64,000 bases of DNA from Streptomyces sp. Tu6071. GTDB taxonomy: Bacteria > Actinomycetota > Actinomycetes > Streptomycetales > Streptomycetaceae. The notes under the pieces were generated by a model that was given only the letters and a program-made list of their open reading frames with translations, did no database searches and was not told where the DNA came from. Where the stretch lies: the NCBI RefSeq assembly GCF_000213055.1, contig NZ_CM001165.1, positions 3,149,945 through 3,213,944 on the forward strand, in the 5' to 3' direction. Shown piece by piece: positions 45,185-54,553 of the stretch. The translations under genes were made by a program, and so were the position numbers. The number at the start of each line of letters is the position of its first letter. Position 1 is the stretch's first letter.

Positions 45185-45952
45185 GGCCCCGAACGCCTTG
45201 CCCTGCTGGGCCCCGCCCGTCTTCGCCGGCCTGGCGCCCGCCCGCAGGTGCGGGGGGACGAGGTCGAGCGCCGGTTCCGAGTAGCCGACCGAGACGAGGT
45301 GGTCGCCCCGGTAGGTGAGCGTCGTGAGCGAGGCGAGGGTGCACTGCCGCTTGCGCGGGTCGTGCCACAGGCGGCGGCGCTCCAGGTAGCTGCGGAGGGT
45401 CCAGATGGGGAGCTGGTGGCTCACGCACACGGCCTCGTGCCCGCGCGCCCGGTCGCGCGCCGCCTCGACGGCGGCGACCATCCGGACCGCCTGGTCGACG
45501 TACGGCTCGCCCCAGGACGGCTTGAAGGGGTTGACGAGGTACTTCCAGTTGTCCGGGTTCTTCAGGGCGCCGTCGCCGACGCCGAAGGTCTTGCCCTCGA
45601 AGATGTTGGCGGCCTCGATGAGGCGGCGGTCGGTCGCGAGGTCGAGCCCGTGGCTCTTCGCGAGCGGGGTCGCCGTCTCCTGGGCGCGCTCCAGCGGGGA
45701 CGCGACGGCGTACGTGATGTCGCGCGACGCGAGGTGCTCTGCGACGCGCTCGGCCATCTCGCGGCCGAGCGCCGAGAGGTGGTAGCCGGGCTTGCGCCCG
45801 TAGAGCACGCCGTCGGGGTTCTCGACCTCGCCGTGCCGCATGACGTGGACGACGGTCAGCTCCGCGTCGTCGCCGTTGTTGTTCACCGAAGCCACGAGGG
45901 CCCGCCTTCCGCTGGTGCCGTTTCCGCTGCCGTACGCATGGTCCTCACGCAT
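45182..45952 (-). CDS. Histidine phosphatase family protein (phosphoglycerate-mutase-like)
   Basis: A 256-residue cytoplasmic enzyme. The catalytic RHG motif is VMRHGEV (Arg39, His40, Gly41) and the second His is VSHQLP (His179). Long for the family because of a Pro/Ala/Lys-rich C-terminus. The ATG 45952 overlaps the hemL stop by 8 bases. It is cotranscribed with hemL, but whether it acts in haem metabolism is unknown. The gene ends in a tandem repeat, so its stop could shift by slippage. Confidence 0.85.
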   Translation of the reverse strand: MREDHAYGSGNGTSGRRALVASVNNNGDDAELTVVHVMRHGEVENPDGVLYGRKPGYHLSALGREMAERVAEHLASRDITYAVASPLERAQETATPLAKSHGLDLATDRRLIEAANIFEGKTFGVGDGALKNPDNWKYLVNPFKPSWGEPYVDQAVRMVAAVEAARDRARGHEAVCVSHQLPIWTLRSYLERRRLWHDPRKRQCTLASLTTLTYRGDHLVSVGYSEPALDLVPPHLRAGARPAKTGGAQQGKAFGA

Positions 45953-47267
45953 TGTCCGGGGTGGCGCTCGCGGCGGCGCGGGCGGCCCCGGGGAGGGCGG
46001 CGGCGATGCGGTCGAGGGCGCGGTCGTCGTGGGCGGTGGAGACGAACCAGCATTCGAAGGCGGAGGGCGGCAGGTAGACGCCCTGGGCGAGCATCGCGTG
46101 GAAGAACGCGGTGTAGCGGAAGGAGTCCTGGCTCTTGGCGTCGCCGAAGTCCCGTACCGGCTCGTCGGTGAAGAAGACGGAGAACATGTTGGAGGCCGTC
46201 TGGACCCGGTGCGCGACGCCCTCCTTGCTCAGCGCCTCGGTGACGAGGGCCTGGAGGCGCAGCGAGGTGGCGTCGATCCTCTCGTACGCGGCGGGGTCGA
46301 GAAGGCGGAGCTGGGCGAGCCCGGCGGCGGTCGCGACCGGGTTCCCGGAGAGCGTTCCGGCCTGGTAGACGGGGCCGACGGGGGCGAGGTGGGCCATGAC
46401 GTCGGCGCGTCCGCCGAAGGCCGCGGCGGGGAAGCCGCCGCCCATGACCTTGCCGAAGGTCATGAGGTCGGGGGCGACGCCCTCGACGCCGTACCAGCCC
46501 GCGCGGCTCGTGCGGAAGCCGGTCATGACCTCGTCGGAGATGAACAGCGCGCCGTTCGTCTCGCACAGTTCCTTGAGGCCCGCGTTGAAGCCGGGGGCGG
46601 GCGGGACGATGCCCATGTTGCCGGGGGACGCCTCGGTGATGACGCAGGCGATCTCGCCGGGGTGCGCGGCGAAGGCGGCGCGGACGGCTTCGAGGTCGTT
46701 GTAGGGGAGGACGAGGGTGTCGCCGGTCTGGGCGCCGGTCACGCCGGGGGTGTCGGGGAGGCCGAAGGTGACGAGGCCGGAACCGGCGGCGGCGAGGAGG
46801 GCGTCCACGTGACCGTGGTAGCAGCCGGCGAACTTCACGACCTTGGCGCGGCCGGTGAAGCCGCGCGCGAGGCGGATCGCGGACATCGTCGCCTCGGTGC
46901 CGGAGGAGACGAGCCGTACCTGCTCGGCGGGGGCGATACGGGCGGTGATCTCCTCGGCGAGGGCGACCTCGCCCTCGACGGGGGTCCCGAAGGAGGTGCC
47001 GCGCGCGACGGCGGACCGCACGGCCTCGACGACCTCGGGGTGGGCGTGGCCGAGGATCATCGGGCCCCAGGAGCAGACGAGGTCGACGTAGTCGCGGCCG
47101 TCCGCGTCGGTGAGCCAGGCGCCCTGCCCGGAGACCATGAAGCGGGGCGTGCCGCCGACCGCGCCGAAGGCCCGCACCGGCGAGTTCACCCCGCCCGGGG
47201 TGACCTGGAGCGCGCGGTCGAAGAGGCGCTGCGAGACGGGGGCTTCGTAGGGGTAAGGCTGGGTCAC
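45945..47267 (-). CDS. hemL: Glutamate-1-semialdehyde 2,1-aminomutase
   Basis: A 440-residue PLP enzyme that converts glutamate-1-semialdehyde to 5-aminolevulinate in the C5 haem pathway. The active-site lysine is in [10 protein letters not shown] (Lys273). Other marks: [22 protein letters not shown], and the SGNP motif in [12 protein letters not shown] start at 47267, with GAGAG upstream. Its location beside the cytochrome c operon links haem supply and use. Confidence 0.95.
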   Translation of the reverse strand: MTQPYPYEAPVSQRLFDRALQVTPGGVNSPVRAFGAVGGTPRFMVSGQGAWLTDADGRDYVDLVCSWGPMILGHAHPEVVEAVRSAVARGTSFGTPVEGEVALAEEITARIAPAEQVRLVSSGTEATMSAIRLARGFTGRAKVVKFAGCYHGHVDALLAAAGSGLVTFGLPDTPGVTGAQTGDTLVLPYNDLEAVRAAFAAHPGEIACVITEASPGNMGIVPPAPGFNAGLKELCETNGALFISDEVMTGFRTSRAGWYGVEGVAPDLMTFGKVMGGGFPAAAFGGRADVMAHLAPVGPVYQAGTLSGNPVATAAGLAQLRLLDPAAYERIDATSLRLQALVTEALSKEGVAHRVQTASNMFSVFFTDEPVRDFGDAKSQDSFRYTAFFHAMLAQGVYLPPSAFECWFVSTAHDDRALDRIAAALPGAARAAASATPDNA

Positions 47268-47716
47268 GGCGGTCTCTCAGGGGCTCGGCGGTGGGCGGTC
47301 GCGGCTGCTCGGCGTCCGGTCGGGCCCGCTTCGGCCCGGCTCCCGCGCGCGTCTGCGAAACTGGGGCCCGTACGGAACAGCTCACTCCCGCCATGGTGTC
47401 AGAGCCGCGTGCGATCTCCCGACCAGGGACCGGCGGCGGCCGTGACGCGGCGGGGGGCCGCGGGGTGCCGCGGGGGTTCCGGCCGATCCGGCGGGGCACG
47501 TTTCGGCGGGCTGGTGCGGGGGAGGTCAACGACACGATGATCGGGTTGTACGGCGGGACCGTGCGACGCTGAGGGCAGTCGGGTGGACATATGCAACGCG
47601 GTGGCGGACTGGGCGAGGGGACCGGTGACCTCGGTCCTCGGCGTGCCAGGCGGGGACGGCACCGGCGCGACGACACGGAGGAGCGCCGCGAATTGCCCAC
47701 AGGGGGGAGCGGGCGC
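47268..47716. other. Divergent intergenic region between hemL and the hypothetical gene
   Basis: About 449 bases. An open frame extends the hypothetical gene back to 47591, but it is Arg/Gly-rich with no ribosome-binding site. I see no clear promoter boxes, repeat or operator. Confidence 0.35.
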
Positions 47717-48154
47717 ATGGGGGTGACGTACAAGTACTTCGGCGCGCCCGACGGAGCGACGGCGGCCCGGGTGCCGGTCTCGATGCGGCCCGAGGAGCTG
47801 GGCGGCGACGAGCTGGGCATGAACGGGATGTTCACGAAGATCAAGCCGGAGACGATGGCGGCGATGGTCCTCACCGGCATCCAGGGCATACCCCTCTACC
47901 GCGTCCCGCCCCTCGAACTCGTCGTCCTCCACCCCGACTACGCCGTGGTGAAGCTCCCCATGACGGCCGTGGACCCGCTCCGCGGCATCGGCGAGGAATC
48001 GGTGGGCGCCGCCGCCTTCATCTGGTCCACGGTCCCCGACCGCGGCGGCCCCCGTGACGCCTTCGACATCTACCGCCTCCTCCACGAGTGGCAGGACTTC
48101 AGCCAACGCCTCCACGAGGCGGGCCACCAGCCGTACTGCCTGGTGTGGCCGTAG
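47717..48154 (+). CDS. Conserved hypothetical protein
   Basis: A 145-residue soluble protein without recognised domain, of a type I believe is conserved across Streptomyces. Notable blocks: MGVTYKYFGAPDGATAARVP at the start, FTKIKPETMAAMVLTGI, and a C-terminal helix LLHEWQDFSQRLHEAG followed by QPYCLVWP. ATG 47717 with GGGGGAGC upstream is preferred over ATG 47591. No function can be given. Read alone, divergent from hemL. Confidence 0.75.
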   Translation: MGVTYKYFGAPDGATAARVPVSMRPEELGGDELGMNGMFTKIKPETMAAMVLTGIQGIPLYRVPPLELVVLHPDYAVVKLPMTAVDPLRGIGEESVGAAAFIWSTVPDRGGPRDAFDIYRLLHEWQDFSQRLHEAGHQPYCLVWP

Positions 48155-48207
48155 CGGTTGGGGGGGTATGGGGCAAGGTTCCCGTACCGCCGGGGCGCGA
48201 GGCGTGT

Positions 48208-48627
48208 TCAGGGCCCGGCTCGCAAGTGGTGCTCTATGAGCGTGACGTCTGCGTGGTCCTTCTCCCGGTCGGCACGACGTTTCCAGTCGAGCACCTCGGT
48301 CAGGGGGCAGAAGGGGATTCCCTGGATCATCTCGGCCCGGTCAATGAGTTCGTCGGGCCCCTGGGTGCCGGGGAGCCACGTGTCGAAGACCTCGATGGCG
48401 CCGTTGAAGAGCACCACCATGTGACCGTGTCCGGACGGCGCGGGCGCCGGGCTGTGGAGGTCCTCGGCCCGCTTCCACGCCTCGCCGCGGGCCACGACAT
48501 CGAGGTCCCCCACGTCCTCGCGCAGCCCATGGGCGAGCAGCGGACCGCTGCCGGCGACCACGTATTCAGCGACGGGCAGGTGCAGGGACAGGAGCTTCTT
48601 CACGAGCGGATGTGCGCTGAGCTCCAC
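48208..48627 (-). CDS. Nucleotidyltransferase-like protein
   Basis: A 139-residue protein with a minimal nucleotidyltransferase pattern: AEYVVAGSGPLLAHGL (Gly-Ser-Gly at 26-28) followed by DVGDLDVVARG, where DLD (41-43) is the metal-binding Asp-X-Asp. This resembles the AbiEii/DUF6036 group. It lacks an obvious second catalytic Asp region. GTG 48627 with AGGAGG upstream. It starts 8 bases after the membrane protein gene, so the two form an operon. Confidence 0.68.
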   Translation of the reverse strand: MELSAHPLVKKLLSLHLPVAEYVVAGSGPLLAHGLREDVGDLDVVARGEAWKRAEDLHSPAPAPSGHGHMVVLFNGAIEVFDTWLPGTQGPDELIDRAEMIQGIPFCPLTEVLDWKRRADREKDHADVTLIEHHLRAGP

Positions 48628-48635
48628 CGTGCCTC

Positions 48636-49394
48636 CTAAAGGACGGACAGCCCGGTTGCGGAGCGTGCGGCCATACTCATGACCACCGCGGCGATGACAC
48701 TGGTCAAAGTTCCGAGCAAGAAGTACTCGGAAGCGTACTTCCCGTGGTCCGAGGAACCGCGGGCCAGGGATTTGGCCGTCAGCGCGAGCGCAGCGGCTTC
48801 GGGCTGACCGGCCACCAGGAAGGCGAAGAGCAGTGCGCGCTCCAACAGGCCGATCGTCCCGCCGCCTGTCATGAAGTCGAGGGCCCGCTGCCGCTCCGGG
48901 TCCGACGCGGGGAGGGCGTTCACCTGGCGAAGGACACCGGACGTGGCCAGCATGGCGAGCGGACCGCCCGCGAAAACGGCGATGAGCCCGGCAGACAGCA
49001 CCACCGTGGTCCTGCCGTTGAGGAGGAACTGATCCCCGAGCTGCAGGGCGCGTGCGCCAGCCACCCACCCGGAGACCAGGATGGCGCAGCCGAGCAAACC
49101 CGCGCCGAGACGGGAGAGACCTCGCGCGGGGGAGAAGACGGAACCGATGGTGACGGTGAAACCAGGCGAAGGCAGGCCTGCGGCGTTGTAGAGGAAAACA
49201 GCGGCGACCGCGAGGAGCGCAACACCGGCAAGAGCGAACCACGGTCTGGGCTGACTGGAGTAGGGCGCTATCACGTAGAAGCCGTAGGCCGCTGTGAACG
49301 CGACCATCGACCACGGGCGGGAGCGCTGCCAGCCGAGTCCCCACGGAGCCAGCACCGCTGCCGAGAGCCCGAACAGCAAACGCGCGGTTTCCAC
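48636..49394 (-). CDS. Multi-pass membrane protein with DUF3307-like C-terminus
   Basis: A 252-residue protein with about seven hydrophobic segments. The C-terminal third, GTIGLLERALLFAFLVAG...LTAKSLARG...SEYFLLGTLTSVIAAVV, resembles the conserved end of DUF3307 membrane proteins (IGxLER...AAKSxxR...EYxLIGT), but the N-terminal part does not obviously match. GTG 49394 with GGGGGGAAG upstream. Slightly lower GC and paired with a nucleotidyltransferase-like gene. Function unknown. Confidence 0.7.
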   Translation of the reverse strand: METARLLFGLSAAVLAPWGLGWQRSRPWSMVAFTAAYGFYVIAPYSSQPRPWFALAGVALLAVAAVFLYNAAGLPSPGFTVTIGSVFSPARGLSRLGAGLLGCAILVSGWVAGARALQLGDQFLLNGRTTVVLSAGLIAVFAGGPLAMLATSGVLRQVNALPASDPERQRALDFMTGGGTIGLLERALLFAFLVAGQPEAAALALTAKSLARGSSDHGKYASEYFLLGTLTSVIAAVVMSMAARSATGLSVL

Positions 49395-49536
49395 TGTTCT
49401 TCCCCCCGTCCCCTGCGAGGCCCCGCGCTCGCAGGGCCCCGAATGTAGGACGCATGGGGCAGCGCTGTCCGCCGTTCGGAGAAAGCCGCCGTACTCCTTT
49501 GCCGGTGTCCGACGGGAGCAGACGCGAGGGACCGCG

Positions 49537-50019
49537 CTACGCCACCCCGCTCGGCGGCTCCTGCGGTGTGGAGAGCGGGGTCTGGGGGGTGGAGGTCAGG
49601 GGCCGGGACTCCGCCGCCGGGGGCAGGGGTTGGGACTCCTCGGCCGGGGGGCGGTGGTTGTCGGCCGCCTCGGCCATCGAGACCGTCAGGAGGATGACCG
49701 CGTCGTTGACCGCGCGCAGGCCGTGGAAGGTGCGCGGGACCAGGAGGATCTCGCCCATGTCGACGACCGCTTCGGCGAGCGTGTCGGACTGCGGGCGGGT
49801 GATCTTCACGCGGCCCTTGAGGACCTGGAGGGTGGCCTCGTCGGGGCCCTCGTGGTCGGAGAGGTCGGTCCCCGCGCACAGTGCGATGACCGTCTGGCGC
49901 AGGGCGTGGCCCGTACCGCCCTGGACGGTGCGGGCGGCGCGCTTCGAGGGGGACGCCATCGCTTCGAGGTGCAGCTCGTTCGCGACGGTGTCGAGCGAGA
50001 TCGGTTCCATCAGCTCCAT
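49537..50019 (-). CDS. Cupin-domain protein
   Basis: A 160-residue protein. The core matches a small cupin barrel: TVIALCAGTDLSDHEGPDEATLQVLKGRVKI and DMGEILLVPRTFHGLRAVNDAVILLTVS, with only part of the usual metal ligands (His56, Glu57, His near 96). The Pro/Ser/Thr-rich C-terminus is disordered. ATG 50019; ATG 50010 is an alternative. Could be a sensor or small-molecule enzyme; not assigned. Confidence 0.78.
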   Translation of the reverse strand: MELMEPISLDTVANELHLEAMASPSKRAARTVQGGTGHALRQTVIALCAGTDLSDHEGPDEATLQVLKGRVKITRPQSDTLAEAVVDMGEILLVPRTFHGLRAVNDAVILLTVSMAEAADNHRPPAEESQPLPPAAESRPLTSTPQTPLSTPQEPPSGVA

Positions 50020-50090
50020 GGGACCAGCCTCACCCGGAGCGGCGCCGCCCGCACGGCGAGAGCGCCGTGCGGGTACCCCGCCGTGCCCGG

Positions 50091-50723
50091 CTACTCCTCG
50101 CCGCGCAGCGCCGCGAGCTGCTCCGCGAAGGGCACGACCTCCTCGAAGGCGTCCCGGGGCGGGCCCGGCCTGCTGCCCGTGCCGCAGGTCAGGGACGCCA
50201 GCTCGCCCGCCGCCCGGGACATGCGGCTCGCGAGCGGGCCGTCCGCCGCGCCCTCGCCGCCCCAGTCCTCCGAGGCCGCGTAGACGCCGGTCGGGACGAC
50301 GACCGCGCGGAGGTAGGCGAAGAGCGGGCGCAGGGCGTGTTCCAGGGCGAGGGAGTGGCGCGGGGAGCCGCCCGTCGCCGCGATCAGGACCGGTTTGCCG
50401 GTCAGGGCGTCCTGGTCGAGCACGTCGAAGAACGACTTGAACAGGCCGCTGTACGAGGCGGAGAAGATCGGCGTCACGGCGATCAGGCCGTCCGCGCGGG
50501 TCACGTGCTCCAGGGCCTCTTCGAGCTTCGGCGGCGGGAAGCCCGTCACGAAGGTGTTCGCGATGTCCTTGGCGTGGTCGCGCAGTTCGATGATCTCGGT
50601 CTCGACCGGCTCGTCCGGCTCCTTCCCCGCGACCGCGACGCGTACCGCCTCGGCGAGGCGGTCGGCGAGCAGCCGGGTGGACGAGGGGACGCTGAGGCCC
50701 GCTGAGACGACGACGAGTTTCAT
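50091..50723 (-). CDS. NAD(P)H-dependent FMN reductase
   Basis: A 210-residue flavodoxin-like reductase. VVVSAGLSVPSSTRLLADRL is the phosphate-binding start, and TPIFSASYSGLFKSFFDVLD and ATGGSPRHSLALEHALRPLF are family blocks of SsuE/MsuE-type reductases. The ATG 50723 overlaps the stop of the LLM oxidoreductase gene (TGATG). It would supply reduced FMN to that enzyme. Confidence 0.9.
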   Translation of the reverse strand: MKLVVVSAGLSVPSSTRLLADRLAEAVRVAVAGKEPDEPVETEIIELRDHAKDIANTFVTGFPPPKLEEALEHVTRADGLIAVTPIFSASYSGLFKSFFDVLDQDALTGKPVLIAATGGSPRHSLALEHALRPLFAYLRAVVVPTGVYAASEDWGGEGAADGPLASRMSRAAGELASLTCGTGSRPGPPRDAFEEVVPFAEQLAALRGEE

Positions 50724-51823
50724 CAGGCGTTCGCTCCTTCCGGGCTCTGGGCCGCGGCCAGCCGCGCGGCGTGGGTCGGCGCGTCCGGCACCTCCGCCGG
50801 GCGGCCCTTGGCGAACTCCTCCCGCAGGACGGGCACGACCTCCTCGCCGAGGATGTCGAGCTGTTCGAGGACCGTCTTGAGCGGGAGCCCCGCGTGGTCC
50901 ATGAGGAAGAGCTGCCGCTGGTAGTCGCCGATGTCGTCGCGGAAGGAGAGCGTGCGCTCGATGACCTGCTGCGGCGAGCCGACGGTGAGCGGGGTCTGCG
51001 CGGTGAACTCCTCCAGCGTGGGGCCGTGCCCGTAGACGGGCGCGTTGTCGAAGTAGGGGCGGAACTCCCGTACGGCGTCCTGCGAGTTCTTCCGCATGAA
51101 CACCTGCCCGCCGAGCCCCACGATCGCCTGCGCCTCGGTGCCGTGGCCGTAGTGCGCGTACCGGTTGCGGTAGAGGCGCACCATGCGCTTGGTGTGGGTC
51201 ATCGGCCAGAAGATGTTGTTGTGGAAGAAGCCGTCGCCGTAGTACGCGGCCTCCTCGGCGATCTCCGGCGAGCGGATCGAGCCGTGCCACACGAAGGGCG
51301 CGACGCCGTCGAGCGGGCGCGGGGTCGAGGTGAAGGATTCGAGCGGGGTGCGGAACTTGCCCGCCCAGTTCACGACGTCCTCGTGCCACAGCTTGTGCAG
51401 CAGCGCGTAGTTCTCGATCGCGAGCGGGATGCCCTCGCGGATGTCCTTGCCGAACCACGGGTAGACCGGGCCCGTGTTGCCGCGCCCGAGCATGAGGTCC
51501 ATGCGGCCGTCCGCGAGGTGCTGGAGCATCGCGAAGTCCTCGGCGATCTTCACCGGGTCGTTGGTGGTGATGAGCGTCGTGGAGGTGGAGAGGACGAGGT
51601 GCTCCGTCTTCGCCGCGAGGTAGCCGAGCATCGTGGTCGGCGAGGACGGCACGAAGGGCGGGTTGTGGTGCTCGCCGGTCGCGAAGACGTCGAGCCCGAC
51701 CTCCTCGGCCTTCCGGGCGATGGCGACCATCGCCTTGATCCGCTCCGCCTCGCTCGGCGTACGGCCGTTCGTGGGGTCGGCGGTGACGTCACCCACGCTG
51801 AAGATGCCGAACTGCATGCCCAT
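50723..51823 (-). CDS. LLM-class flavin-dependent oxidoreductase (bacterial luciferase-like)
   Basis: A 366-residue monooxygenase-type TIM barrel. Blocks: GLDVFATGEHHNPPFVPSSP, TTLITTNDPVKIAEDFAMLQHLADGRMDLMLGRGN, and SPEIAEEAAYYGDGFFHNN. It probably uses reduced FMN from the coupled reductase. ATG 51823 (or 51817). A palindrome at 51853-51870 lies 30 bases upstream. Substrate unknown; sulfonate or redox-stress roles are possible. Confidence 0.9.
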   Translation of the reverse strand: MGMQFGIFSVGDVTADPTNGRTPSEAERIKAMVAIARKAEEVGLDVFATGEHHNPPFVPSSPTTMLGYLAAKTEHLVLSTSTTLITTNDPVKIAEDFAMLQHLADGRMDLMLGRGNTGPVYPWFGKDIREGIPLAIENYALLHKLWHEDVVNWAGKFRTPLESFTSTPRPLDGVAPFVWHGSIRSPEIAEEAAYYGDGFFHNNIFWPMTHTKRMVRLYRNRYAHYGHGTEAQAIVGLGGQVFMRKNSQDAVREFRPYFDNAPVYGHGPTLEEFTAQTPLTVGSPQQVIERTLSFRDDIGDYQRQLFLMDHAGLPLKTVLEQLDILGEEVVPVLREEFAKGRPAEVPDAPTHAARLAAAQSPEGANA

Positions 51824-51852
51824 GACTCTCGTCCGCCTCTCGACTGCCCATT

Positions 51853-51870
51853 TAGTTTACGGTTCAACTA
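51853..51870. promoter_or_regulatory. Palindromic operator candidate (MarR-like) upstream of the LLM/FMN reductase operon
   Basis: TAGTTTACGGTTCAACTA, an imperfect palindrome with TAGTT and AACTA arms, lies in an AT-rich window. On the minus strand TATAGT (51873-51868) could be a -10. Size and arms are like MarR/HxlR-family sites; no regulator gene is adjacent. Confidence 0.5.
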
Positions 51871-52105
51871 TACGGTGCGTCCGCGACAACAGGGAGGGCC
51901 CCGGCCTTATTCCGCCTCCGCGCCGCAGCACGCGGACAGGACCCTTCCAGGGCAGCACAGGGCGCGGGAGGGTGCAGGGGGAAGGCGCTGAGCTGGGGTT
52001 CTAGGGGGCGGGGGCGCGCACGGGGGCGGTACCGGCCGGGGCACCGTCACCGGGCGCGCAGCCGGTACGACGACCGCCCGCTCAGCCCGTACCGCCACCG
52101 CCCGC

Positions 52106-52879
52106 TCAGCCCGTGCGGACGAACCCGCTGCTCGCCCCCACCACCCGGTACCCCCGTCGCCCGTACCACTCGCGCGGCCAGTCCGCCGCGTCCGCGACGA
52201 GGAAGCGGGTGCGGCAGCCCGCCCCGGCGGCGAGGTGCAGGGCGGTCGCGAGCACCGCGCCGCCGTGGCCGTGCCCGAGGTGCGCCTCGGCGGTCACGAC
52301 GTCCTCGGTCTGCGCGATCCCGGCGGCCCGGTCGAGGTAGAGGTCCGCCCAGGAGGCGATCTCGCCGTTCTCCGCGTACGAGGCGAGAAAGCGCACGTCG
52401 TCGGCCCCGGCGAGCCTGCGCGGCCTGCGCGCGACGAGCTGGCGGAGCACCTCGGGCCCCGCCTCGGGCATCCACGCGCGCAGCCGCCGTCCGTACGGGC
52501 CCGCCAGCTCGGCGGCGCCGACCTCGCGCACCGAAGCGGCGGGCGCGGGGACCGGGCCCTCGTGGACCATGACGACCTCGTCCTCGCGCGCGTAGCCGGC
52601 GCGCGTCAGGACGTCCGCGTACGCGGCGGTGAGGGTGCCGTCGAGGAGGGCGAGGCGGCGGTGCGGGAGGTGGGCGAAGAGTTCGTCGGCGAGCGCGGGG
52701 AGGTCGTCGGGGGCGAGCTTCGGCTCCGTGAGGAGGAGCTGGTTGTGCTCGTGCGAGAGCGGGAACTCGTCGTCGAGGACGGCGAGGCCGCCGGGGACCT
52801 CGGCGACACGGGGCGCCTGACGGCGGGCGACGGAGGCGCGGAAGCGGGTGAGGCGCGCGGCGAGGGGGAGGTCGTGCAC
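52106..52879 (-). CDS. GNAT-family N-acetyltransferase (two-domain)
   Basis: A 257-residue protein; the C-terminal GNAT core has [25 protein letters not shown], where GHGHGGAV is the acetyl-CoA loop, and ends with [18 protein letters not shown]. The N-terminal half resembles a degenerate acyltransferase domain, as in duplicated GNATs. GTG 52879, weak ribosome-binding site. The 3' end is followed by a 24-base duplicated unit (about 52070-52110). Confidence 0.78.
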   Translation of the reverse strand: MHDLPLAARLTRFRASVARRQAPRVAEVPGGLAVLDDEFPLSHEHNQLLLTEPKLAPDDLPALADELFAHLPHRRLALLDGTLTAAYADVLTRAGYAREDEVVMVHEGPVPAPAASVREVGAAELAGPYGRRLRAWMPEAGPEVLRQLVARRPRRLAGADDVRFLASYAENGEIASWADLYLDRAAGIAQTEDVVTAEAHLGHGHGGAVLATALHLAAGAGCRTRFLVADAADWPREWYGRRGYRVVGASSGFVRTG

Positions 52880-52936
52880 GGGCCAGAGCGTACGGGGCGG
52901 GGGCTCGTGCGCGGGGTGGCCCCCGCCGGGCGTCTC

Positions 52937-53085
52937 GTGGGGCTCCGCCCCACACCCCGCTCCTCAAACGCCGGAGGGGCTGGAATGGACGAACGCCGGA
53001 GGGACTGGGAGGTCGCGCACTCCGGAGGGGCTGGGGGTCGCGGATGCCGGAGGGGCTGAGTTTTCGCGGATGCCGCAGGGGACGG
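52937..53085. repeat. Dispersed GC-rich repeat (copy 2, inverted) with tandem CCGGAGGGGCTGG units
   Basis: Opens with a GTGGGGC-TCC-GCCCCAC hairpin (52937-52953), then CGCTCCTCAAACGCCGGAGG, the inverse of the copy at 25850. Four variant copies of GCCGGAGGGGCTGG follow at about 25-base spacing. Confidence 0.75.
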
Positions 53086-53103
53086 CGTGACACCATCCGG
53101 CGG

Positions 53104-53439
53104 GTGAGCGTCCTGAAATCTCTCGTCCTCTTCGTCCTCGCCGCCGTCTTCGAGATCGGCGGCGCCTGGCTCGTCTGGCAAGGCGTGCGCGAGCACAAGG
53201 GCTGGATCTGGATCGGCGCGGGGATCATCGCCCTCGGCCTGTACGGCTTCGCCGCCACGCTCCAGCCCGACGGCGAGTTCGGCCGCGTCCTCGCCGCGTA
53301 CGGCGGCGTCTTCGTCGCCGGGTCGATCGCCTGGGGCGCCGTGGCCGACGGCTACCGCCCCGACCGCTACGACGTCACGGGCGCGCTCATCTGCCTGGCG
53401 GGGATGGCCGTGATCATGTACGCGCCTCGCGGCCGATGA
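53104..53439 (+). CDS. YnfA/UPF0060 family membrane protein
   Basis: A 111-residue protein with four predicted helices and the family signature [53 protein letters not shown] and [24 protein letters not shown]. YnfA proteins resemble small multidrug-resistance transporters. GTG 53104. Upstream is a repeat region. Confidence 0.92.
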   Translation: MSVLKSLVLFVLAAVFEIGGAWLVWQGVREHKGWIWIGAGIIALGLYGFAATLQPDGEFGRVLAAYGGVFVAGSIAWGAVADGYRPDRYDVTGALICLAGMAVIMYAPRGR

Positions 53440-53558
53440 GCACAGCCGCGCCCCGGGGGCACTGAGCGCGGGCATCCCCGGGGCCCCGGAGCCGCGCGGC
53501 CCCTCGCGCCTATGCTGGAAATCGCCCCGTACCCGCCCACGCCCCCAGGAGCCCGTCC

Positions 53559-54320
53559 ATGACCGCCGCCCCCCGTACCGCCGTCGTCACCGGAGCCAGC
53601 GGGGGCATCGGTGCCGCGAGCGCCGAACGGCTCGCCGAGGCCGGTTTCCGCGTCGTCCTGACCGCGCGCCGCGCGGACCGCGTCGAGGCGCTCGCCGCGA
53701 AGCTGCGTGAGGCGGGCCACCAGGCCGAGGCGTACGCGCTCGACGTCACGGACCGTGCCGCCGTGGACGCCTTCGCCCGCACGCTCGGCGAGGCGCACGT
53801 CCTCGTCAACAACGCGGGCGGCGCGCTCGGCGCCGACCCGGTCGCGAGCGGCGACCCGGACGAGTGGCGGCAGATGTACGAGGTCAACGTCCTCGGCACG
53901 CTGCACGTGACGCAGGCCCTGCTCCCCGCGCTCACGGCGAGCGGCGACGGCACCGTCGTCGTGCTCACCTCGACGGCCGGGCACGGCACGTACGAGGGCG
54001 GCGCGGGGTACGTCGCGGCGAAGCACGCGGAGCACGTGCTCGCCGAGACGCTGCGCCTGGAGATCGTGGGGACCCCGGTGCGCGTCATCGAGATCGCGCC
54101 CGGCATGGTCCGCACCGAGGGCTTCGCCCTCACCCGCTTCCACGGCGACGAGCAGAAGGCCGCGAACGTCTACAAGGGCGTCGCCGAGCCGCTGACCGCC
54201 GAGGACATCGCGGACACCGTCGCCTTCGCGGTGACGCGGCCGAGCCACGTGAACATCGACCTGCTCGTCGTACGGCCCCGCGCCCAAGCCAGCAACACGA
54301 AGGTGCACCGTGAATCCTGA
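53559..54320 (+). CDS. Short-chain dehydrogenase/reductase (SDR)
   Basis: A 253-residue classical SDR: cofactor motif TGASGGIG (11-18), NNAG (84-87), and catalytic Ser138, Tyr151 and Lys155 (YVAAK). Close to the serine/3-hydroxy-acid dehydrogenase type (YdfG-like: TSTAGHGTYEGGAGYVAAKHA, APGMVRTEGFALTRFHGD). NADP+ is likely because of the ARR after beta2. ATG 53559; overlaps the next gene by 11 bases. Confidence 0.92.
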   Translation: MTAAPRTAVVTGASGGIGAASAERLAEAGFRVVLTARRADRVEALAAKLREAGHQAEAYALDVTDRAAVDAFARTLGEAHVLVNNAGGALGADPVASGDPDEWRQMYEVNVLGTLHVTQALLPALTASGDGTVVVLTSTAGHGTYEGGAGYVAAKHAEHVLAETLRLEIVGTPVRVIEIAPGMVRTEGFALTRFHGDEQKAANVYKGVAEPLTAEDIADTVAFAVTRPSHVNIDLLVVRPRAQASNTKVHRES

Positions 54321-54507
54321 CGGCCGGCCCCCCGAGGACCTCCCCGACACCGATCCGCTGGCCCGCCTGGAGCACGAGTACGACCAGCGCAGGCTCGCCG
54401 AGGAGAAGCGCAACGAGCGGTACCTGTGGTGGTACCTCGCCTACTTCCTCTTCGGCATCCACCTCGTCGCCTTCGTGATGATCCTCGCGATCAAGCACGC
54501 GGGCTGA
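54310..54507 (+). CDS. Small single-pass membrane protein
   Basis: A 65-residue protein: an acidic N-terminal helix (EHEYDQRRLAEEKRNERYLWW) and one C-terminal transmembrane helix (YLAYFLFGIHLVAFVMILAI). The GTG start at 54310 lies 11 bases inside the SDR gene. Conserved-looking hydrophobic segment but unknown function. Confidence 0.72.
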   Translation: MNPDGRPPEDLPDTDPLARLEHEYDQRRLAEEKRNERYLWWYLAYFLFGIHLVAFVMILAIKHAG

Positions 54508-54553
54508 GGCGGTGCGGGCGCGGCGGCACCCCCGTGACCGCCGCGCCCCGTCC

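Noticed and set aside
47591-47716. Upstream start of the hypothetical gene at 47717
   Set aside because: No Shine-Dalgarno; the extra 42 residues are Arg/Gly-rich and unlike the rest.
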